Both the position numbers and the translations under genes were made by a program. A stretch of DNA of 64,000 nt from the NCBI GenBank assembly GCA_031763025.1, contig JASSKH010000028.1, positions 1,488,001 through 1,552,000 of the forward strand. The letters run 5' to 3'. Source of the stretch: Macrocystis pyrifera. Its lineage: Eukaryota > Sar > Phaeophyceae > Laminariales > Laminariaceae. Shown here in pieces: positions 56,455 to 64,000 of this stretch; the stretch's first letter is position 1; the number at the start of each line of letters is the position of its first letter. The notes under the pieces were generated by a model. The model was not told the origin of the DNA, searched no databases, and was given only the letters and a program-made list of their open reading frames with translations.

Positions 56455-57780
56455 CGACGTACCGCCACATACATTTTTTAGATTAGGGCGAGAGCAACAA
56501 AGGGGGCAGGACTGAGCAGGATTACCCTCAAGACGGGAAAGAAGGGTCAGCTCTAGAGATACAATGCTGATTTTTTTCTACCAGGTATAATATGCAGTAT
56601 GCCGCTGGTTTTAGCGTACTCAGAAACAGCCGCCGAGGCCCGAGCTGGGGGTGAAGCAACCAGAGACATCGAAACCATTGCTCGACGTTGGATGTGTTGG
56701 GAGTTGGTCGTTCTCTTATGTAACTAAACTGCTCATATGTGTATACCTGTTAGTCAGCTACCAATAACCCCACCAGGCGTTGATGGGGCTGCACTTAGAT
56801 TGTTACCAACAACAACAAACTTCACATAGTTTGGTACCACACAGCAGGTGCTGGCTGACATTTGCAGCAGCGTAGTTGTGGTGCGAGGTTCTAACATTGT
56901 CCCTCGCGCTCTAGATTTATACAGTAGGTAAGGGGCAGCGGAGCATTGCGGTAGATTTTGGACTCCTTCGTGGAAAGTGCAATCACTGTATTTGACTGTT
57001 GAAGGGGCCCCTTAGGAGTGTAGGCACGCGCATCACGTTGTAACTACTCTTGTTTGTGTGTTCGTTATTCGTGTCTGCTGCAGATCGCATCGTTTCTCCT
57101 GCTGGTCTTCGATTTGCTGCAGAATACAAGAACTACATGTGACCCAATGGGTCTGCTCACGATTAACAACGTTGTCGATGACGCGAGAAACGTGCGCGTG
57201 GATGACCATGGCATTCATCATCGAACAAACGTCTGTGTCGGCTTTTTAGCAGTTTGCTAGTGCTATCGTAAATGCTCAAAGGCCCGTCGCCTGAGGTGGT
57301 ATGTTTCCATCCTTCTGCAGTATCCCATACAAGCATGAATAACTGAGTTTCCCCCCAGTTTACTGTGGAGCTCTGTGGAGTATGTCCTCATGTGCCCGTC
57401 CGGTGCACATGCGTCGTGTATACCGGTGCCTGTTGTATGCAAGTATCTGGTACTACATTCTATGTGCATAGGCTACTACTACTGCTGTACTACTACTGTA
57501 TCACTGCATTTGATGGCGACATCGAGACGTTGAAAATTCGGGAAGTGCAAGGCGGCTGTATGTCGAGCCGCATGAAGCGTGGGATGAGCAGTCCGTTGCG
57601 GTCGCTTCCAGATGTCGAACCCCTCAGACAGATTGTTCTGGGTTGAGTGCAACTTCTACTGTATCTGTACATATGAACATCCGGCCAATACGTTGCTGGC
57701 CGGACGACGAGTTCCTCAAGTTTACCTAGGGGTTTTATAGCGAAAATTCGAAAGTTTTCTGTCTGTCTGCCCCCCCCCCT
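56455..57780. other. No recognisable gene
   Basis: Short open frames only. TAC/TACTAC runs near 57472-57500. I see no motif. Confidence 0.35.
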
Positions 57781-57829
57781 CAAAAAGAAGCTCCAATCCC
57801 CTCAAAGTCTGGTCCCAAACCACCCCCGA

Positions 57830-58560
57830 CGTTGACGTGTATACCGCACGAATCGAAAGCAGACACAAAATACACGCAGTCGGGGCCAACGTTCGGATTC
57901 AGTGGAGCCCTGCGCCTTGAGCTGTTCGACCCAGCCCCACCCGCGCGACAATTGCTTGCAGACAATCGCTTGTGCCAGAGAGTTGATACGAACAGCGAAA
58001 TCTTTCGCAATTTGGCACGATCGAAACAATAGCGAGATCACCTTGTAGAAGCATGATTCGCTCAGCGGGATTGGCTAACGGCGTTAATGAGGTCGTTGAC
58101 CGCCGCTCGCAAACGGCCATGCGGGGTCGCTTCTGGCTACAAGGTGTTGACCCCATGGGGTTTGCGATATATTCTGTGGCGTGTTTTGGCAGGATCGCTT
58201 CCTGCTCCAGAGCAAATCGAAGTACTCATCAGAAAGACGGCAACATCAGCATTTCGGAAGTTCTCGATGCCGCGCAAGGTCGCAGACCAATTGCTGCTCG
58301 ATCGGAAAGACTCATAGGCATGAAAGCCCGCGCACAAAGAGTTACAGACGCACGGGCACAAAGTTCCTCTCGGAAGCACACCGCGTGCAGCAAGGGTCGG
58401 AAGGAGGCTGCTGCTGCGGGAAGGTGTGCCAAATGCCCCGTATTACCGTTTCCCGAATAGCGTACGTCAATATTTGTTGCGAGGGAAATACAGCAGTGTT
58501 GCGCTGTTGCTCTCGTCCGCCAACCATGGTTGCCGAGCCCCCGTAAATCTCCCTCCTTTG
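57830..58560 (+). other. Protein-like but broken frames, unknown
   Basis: Plus-strand pieces in changing frames look like decayed coding sequence: ARQLLADNRLCQRVDTNSE (57940-58030), RYILWRVLAGSLPAPEQIEV (58160-58230) and YYRFPNSVRQYLLRGKYSSV (58440-58500). A long minus frame (58229-58780) overlaps. No family is identified. Confidence 0.3.
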
Positions 58561-59644
58561 TTACCACACTCTCTGCAACCAGCAGCAGCAGTAGGGCACC
58601 CGAGGCCAGGGTCAGCGTTGCTATACGCTCGGCTTCTCTGCCCAACCCTTGAAACTTTTGTACGCGTACTCGATTTTGGTGTGTGTTTTCTGCTCCCCAA
58701 CTCGACATTCGGCATAATTTGCAGACGAAAGATCTACAACTTGACATGTCTAACAGAGATCTCGCAACAGGTGCCACCACGGGTCACGGGATCTGGAGTG
58801 AGCGATCAGGGATCGGGGGTGAGGCTGCCGTTGCTCACTTGACCTTCCTCGCGCTCAACGTACGCAGAACCCTCAGCACGAACACGATTATCACTATCCC
58901 CGGTTAGGAGGACGTCACATCCATGCGGAGCCCCATTTTCTCTCCCGCTTCAAGGGCAGGGGCGGCGCGTCTTAATTTTCCCCCTCAACGTTCACGGCTG
59001 AGATCATCACCAGAATCCCCAGGACAATCGAGAGCCAGGAATGAGCCGCAGGTCGCGAGGGCCGCTCCAAGCTTGAACCCCATGGCGTGACGAAGACCGT
59101 TGCCTGCAGGGCCGACGGCGAGCCTCAGCAGTAACCAAGCGTCCGGCATTTTCACTGTATAGGTAAAGCTGATATGTCTTCGGCCCGGCATTGTATGGAA
59201 ATGTTACAGATCTTTCCTGTCACATTACGTGTAGGTGATTCTTTCTCCAAGGCACCCTCACAGGGCTATAGTAGGGGAAGACGCAGGGAATGAGACTGCC
59301 AACCCATTGCGCCAAAAACCGGTCGCATCAACCACACCAAACCTGAGGCAGGGTAGAAATTGTGCCTTACCATGTGAAGGTTAGCCCGAGTTGATGTCGT
59401 AGTTCGGGAAGATTCAACACTGTTGCCGGTGATGGTTGTTGTTCATCACACGAGCTACCCGTTCACGGGCAAGGACAGGCAAAGCACGCTTCAGTGCTAC
59501 ATGTAGTATGCCTGGTACGCCTTTTTCACGGTGGTTACTGCACATACAAATAGTCTGTTCTGTGCTCACGCTTGCCGCTGGTGTCCACGATTGGGTGCAA
59601 TGCACTCCGTGAGGGAAACAAATGAACAGACACGACGGTCGCGT

Positions 59645-61035
59645 ACATTGTACTGGAACTCGCGCGCGCGAAGATGAGGGTTCCCGGCAATTTTCTTGCT
59701 GTGAATGCCACGCTGGTTCAGCAACTCCTAGTGTGGACAAAATCGTTGTAAGTTGTAGTAGTGTTCAGCACACGAACAATGTGGGGTTATGCTGCCGCGC
59801 CCCGATTTTTAATGGCAATGGGCTCAGTCTCAGCTAAACCGCAAGAACCCTCCCAATTTGGTGATACTCGACACTGTGGAGACGCTGTGGGAGTGAGGGA
59901 GAACCATAAAACCTTCGCACATCCAGATATGCGTTCCCAATATAACTGCCCGTAGAACGTTCAGGATAAATATTTGGTCCCGCTATTTCGAGAGGAGTGC
60001 TATTCTCGGGCTATCATGCGGAGTAAACGGTGTCGACGGTGGCGTGAACAACGGATTTTAATGTTTAACCCGGGTAGATCTGTGGCCTGAATATTGCTAC
60101 ACATGTGTGACTCGAACGAATACGGATCATGGAGGGCAAGAGAAACACAACACAGATTGCATGGAGGTTTCAAGGAATGCAAACAGCTGTTTGACGAAAT
60201 TCACCAGCACGAGGTGACGAGTCGCCCATCCTGGCACCTATTTTAAACCACGAGCTGGCAACCACAGATACTTTGCGACTGCTGTATGTGGCCAGTAGAT
60301 TTTGGAGCCGTTGAAAGGTTGCACAGTCGTCCGTTGCGAGTAGGCCACAACCGTATATTATGCTATGGTGATACAAACAGTGTCGTATGCCATTGATTTA
60401 TTAGCGTGCGGCACAATCAAAGTGTCGTTTCGTTTACGAGTGTTTCAGAACCTCGGAAACCCTAATATTGATCAAAGGGAAAACAAGGGTCTTCAGGCTT
60501 CCCGTTTCTACCGGTCTCCGCTGTTTGGTTTGTTCTGTTGGAGCTGTATCAAGCGTGCTCCTTACTCACCCTCTCACTCTCATAAATGCTTCATATGCCT
60601 TAGCCCGAGCGTGCCGTTTGTACAATTGACACATTTTATCTCAATTGAAACACACAATCGGACCTGCCTGCTAGCAATCCAAGTACGTACCACTATGGCA
60701 GTTGGCCATACGCGCCGTCGACAGGTTAAGAACATTGAAATCATGCAGGCGCTACAACAGTAGATTGTGGCATCCGGACATACGAGGATTTAAGAGACTC
60801 ACGCACTGATATACTTTGAAATAGGCTCATAATCACCATGCTACGCCTGGACATGTTCGCTGCGATAGAAGGCGAGGCTGGGCCAAGAGAGGTTACGGAT
60901 GACGTGGACATAGGGGGGGCGGAAACGGGGGCTGTATGTAGATTACGTGGATCGTTGTTGACACCGGGGCTGCCGGACACGCCCGGAGAGACCCCTCAAC
61001 ACAACCTCGGGCTGCATTTGGCCCCGCCAATCAGG
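59645..61035. other. No recognisable gene
   Basis: The longest frame (plus 60365-60763, 132 codons) has no domain and mixed composition. Nothing else stands out. Confidence 0.35.
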
Positions 61036-61039
61036 ACCT

Positions 61040-61870
61040 GAATGCGATCCTGTACATGGTAACGAATAAGGTGACGATCCTGCTGACGGTCACCCATGCA
61101 TATGACCACGACCGGACCGGTGGCGATGAGCAGCAGGCGATATAATGATTGGGGGACAAGTGCATCGGGGTCACTAACGAAACTATCCACGCAATACAGG
61201 CGGCCTTCGTGGCCACACGCATGTAACTGGATGAAGATTCCGACCACTACATGACGCAGGCAAACCACCTGCACAGCTGGCTGACCCCGGTGAAGAAACC
61301 TGTCAAAGGGTGGCATTGCACGGACTTTATTGGCCAAGGCCTTTCGGTACAATCGTCGAGACATCAAGCTGACGGCTTTCAAACCCCTCTTCGACCTGCC
61401 GACAATCCAGGCTAACACGAGCCACCTGTATCTGGATAACTTGTATCGCGATAGGGGTGAGGGTGGTCTTTTGCCGGGGCGTGGCGCGCCACGTTGGTGG
61501 AGCCAGCACCTGATGCCACCACAATCAACTGCCTCAACTGCGGCAAAGCGGTACTCCTTAAGAGTGGTTACGCCGTGTCCGACAAGAACGACGACATGAC
61601 GACACGCGGGGCGGCAGTCACTCCGGCAAGACCCCGACGTCTGGAGCAACGGAGGTGGACACCACAAAAAAATGATGCTCACTTCGCAAGACAGCCTTTC
61701 ATAAGAACGCCGCCTGTCACAAGCGGGAGCGTCGTACCCGCACGACAGAGACATGTAATCTGCTGTCAACGTCGGCGCCCATGCCCTTTCGTCTGGCAAA
61801 CGACGAGAAAATCGGCATACCCTGAGGTAAGGATTCCGTCTGCGACTTTCAGTTTTAAGAACGCATGAAC
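61040..61870 (+). pseudogene. Ty1/copia gag fragment (copia-3)
   Basis: In one plus frame: LNAILYMVTNKVTILLTVTHA, VTNETIHAIQAAFVATRM (then a stop), DEDSDHYMTQANHLHSWL and KGWHCTDFIGQGL, the helical pattern of copia Gag. A second frame continues RDIKLTAFKPLFDLPTIQAN, then SHLYLDNLYRDRGEGG (61330-61475). The knuckle follows as INCLNCGKAVLLKSGY (about 61526-61573), with the His and last Cys replaced by Leu and Tyr. Stops and frame changes show it is dead. No protease or pol follows before 62000. The 267-codon minus frame over this region is a shadow. Confidence 0.75.
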
Positions 61871-61874
61871 CCCC

Positions 61875-62640
61875 GCACCCAGGCGATTAATCTCAAGGTA
61901 GGGATTGCACTTTTTACTTCGACAATTTACGATTGCTTGAGCTCCTCAGGTGAGCACCTGCAGGTTGGTATCATGCGTTTACTACTGTAGTACATTTTGT
62001 TTGGGACTAGTGCATATACCCTGTGGTCGGGTTGCGCGAACAAAGGTCTACTAAGTCACGTTTCGGGTGAGATCCCCGGGGGATAACGTCTTCGGAAATA
62101 CCGCATCATCATCGTTTGGGACTGCTGGAATATTGCGTACGGCGTCGTTGCAACTTCGTCGTTTGGGATTACCCAACATTGTCTCTGGGGTCTCTGCGTG
62201 TCGTCAACTGGGACCGCCAAGGCACTATTGTTTTTGGGGTTGCTACGACATCGTCATGTGAACTGCTGGACATCCCCATAGTTTGGGGGGTTCCACCATA
62301 TTGACGGCAAGACATGTGCAATCGCCGTACCAAATTTCTTGGTTATACGGAGCGGGAATACACGTGGTAGCCGGCTAGTTGGTGTTATTGTTTGGCCTAC
62401 AAACTGATCGTTGAAACAAGTGCATTTTGGTGTGCATGGGTGCAGTTGCAAGGGTTGCAGTGATTATTATACCTTGACTAGTTTCAACACAAACCAGTCT
62501 TGAAGTGTTGCAGCATAAAATACAACTGACGGCTAACATTTTCCTAGGGCATCGGCCTATTTCAGGCTGGGGCCGCTGGAGAAACCTTGGCTGGGGTCGC
62601 TGGATTATCATCTCCTCGCGCCGCCGGAGCGTCGTGAACC
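61875..62640. repeat. Degenerate tandem words, no gene
   Basis: At 62100-62290 words such as CGTCGTTTGGGA, CAACATTGT and ACGTCGT-GTGAACTG recur at irregular ~35-60-bp spacing. The rest shows nothing I can name. Confidence 0.4.
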
Positions 62641-62644
62641 GGGG

Positions 62645-64000
62645 TCTCCAGAACATCACGGCCTAGACTCGGCCGGTCGACATCGTCTGTATCACCTGGG
62701 GTCGCGCTTGAGCTACACGTGTACATCCGCAAGTCATCAGGTATTCCCGATGGGACAATGCTATGCTGGTGGTCATGACGGGATAATTAACACTCCCCTT
62801 TACGACTGAGTTTCGCTTGGGACACAGGAAGCCCTGCAGACAAAGGGTTCTCAGAGGAGGGAAAACCACGCGAAATGTAGCCCACCACCAGCGTGACGAA
62901 AAGTCTCAAGCACATTTGTAAGTGCCCATGCTGAGAGTGAGCATGCCTTCAGCATTCGTGCACTGAGAGTCGATGACATCTTGCCGGCGAGATACAATTT
63001 AGAGTAGTCAAACGGCTGATAAGTGTCTCCTCGACCCCCTCGCCACGACGGACACAAACGAAGCTAGCCTCATTCTTGTCATGGCTGTCTACACTGACTC
63101 GAAGCACCATGGAAGCACCATGCATCTAACATGGCATCTTGGACCCACCATGGACCTACTACGAGAACACCATGGACCTACTAAGAAGGTATTTTCTGTC
63201 TATCATATATATTTTGTCTGGTGCCAGAAAAAACAACTTCAATCAAGTGATCGTTGATGCCTAGTTTATCCTAGCAAATCAAAGTAGCTTAAATGTAAAC
63301 AAATACCTTCTGCAATTTGCTTCCAGACCCATTTTTTTCAAAGTAGTCGCAAACATCCCCTATAAAAAAACTGGACACATCTGTACCTCACGTCGCGTGT
63401 TCTGCGCCGGCTTGTTTCACATCGTAGGCCAGCTGCAACAGTATAGGCTCGGCAGAGCATCACCCGTCTCTTAATCCAGGAAAAGTCCCACAAGGACGCA
63501 GTGACACGCACATATGTCAGACAGCTCTTGCTCCAGGAAACGTGTTGCGAAACGAATCTGTAGAACGACACGACGACGCCGATCATACACATCCATCGTC
63601 TACAGGCCTGGACAACGAATAAAGCACGACAACACGCATTCATCCTTTCGCCCACCTGATAAAAGCCAAACGTTGACTTCTTGTCTCGCCTCCCTCGAAC
63701 GAATGGCCTTGTTGCTGCTCGCATCGGCACAGCTTCGTTTCGACCTCCGTATTACCACTAAGCACTCAGCACTCGGTACTCAACACTATCATCCCTAGCA
63801 GTATCTCACCTCGTTGCATTTGTTTTTGAAACAAGCGCTATGCTTGTTTCTTATTAAAAGACAGTTACGTTTCGAAGTTCTCTCGAACCCACCGCATGTT
63901 TTTATCTCGCCGTGTTTGACAGGTATTACGTTATCAACGTGGTTTGTTTCGGTTTAGTTGGCCGAAAAGGGGCACGTATTCGTGCGGCATATTTTTGGTG
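62645..64000. other. No recognisable gene
   Basis: Short open frames (up to 130 codons, minus 63338-63730) without motifs. CACCATGGA-CTACTA words recur at 63105-63185. Confidence 0.35.

Larger units (their letters stand above)
55570..59640. repeat. Duplicated block: 55570-56450 and 58850-59640
   Basis: The two blocks, ~3.28 kb apart in the same orientation, share scattered similarity over ~0.8 kb. Shared words include GCAGAACCCTCA-C, GACGGCGAGCCTCAGCA-TAACC-AGCGTCC, TTCACTGTATAGG, CATATCTTCGG, ACGAG-TACCCGTTCACG and TTTGTTC-GTGCTC words. On the minus strand both copies contain a similar open frame (RLAV, GLRLEG / GFKLGA) that could be a decayed small gene. The ~2.4 kb between them is not part of the duplication. 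Confidence 0.6.

Noticed and set aside
60996..61799. 267-codon minus-strand frame
   Set aside because: The plus strand carries recognisable copia Gag motifs across the same bases.

Overview
The window is nuclear DNA of a eukaryote with low gene density and many repeats. It holds one long, nearly intact Ty3/gypsy-type LTR retrotransposon, three decayed Ty1/copia elements, several small inverted-repeat elements, many (CTG/CAG)n tracts and a few fragmentary host genes with GT-AG introns. The repeat style, the Tudor-like tail on the integrase and the host exons suggest a brown alga or a related stramenopile. That assignment is inference; no rRNA or other taxonomic marker is present.

Layout. Bases 540-4330 (minus) are a decayed copia element: gag core, polyQ, CCHC knuckle, protease, integrase and linker, with no recognisable reverse transcriptase. 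Bases 4680-5935 carry arrays of degenerate ~10-bp GC-rich words. Bases 9499-20562 (plus) are the gypsy element, with ~99% identical LTRs and a 5-bp target duplication TTTCT, lying between two copies of a tRNA-derived (SINE-like) repeat. Bases 21579-22463 are a hAT-type non-autonomous transposon filled with GACCC pentamers. Bases 22.6-45.4 kb are mostly repeats: foldback elements, small transposons, tandem duplications and CTG tracts. Within them are exons of two unknown genes (about 23.8-25.0 and 34.7-35.4 kb) and an OTU-like protease fragment (about 37 kb). Bases 45548-50352 (minus) are a second copia element, full length in domains but broken by frameshifts. Bases 51865-55098 (plus) are a multi-exon host gene, probably with a membrane segment, that looks decayed. 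A block of ~0.8 kb is duplicated at 55.6-56.4 and 58.9-59.6 kb. A third copia gag fragment (plus) lies at 61.0-61.9 kb.

The most interesting element is the gypsy retrotransposon. Its Gag is rich in Ser/Arg and Gln and ends in a CCCH zinc finger instead of a CCHC knuckle. Its Pol runs protease, reverse transcriptase, RNase H, then a ~300-residue domain with the motif order of a C5-cytosine DNA methyltransferase, then integrase with a Tudor-like C-terminal tail. The methyltransferase-like domain keeps counterparts of motifs I, VI, VIII and IX/X but lacks the catalytic Pro-Cys of motif IV. A single TAG stop lies between it and the integrase. The element is young by LTR identity, but this copy carries that stop and two homopolymer frame changes in gag.
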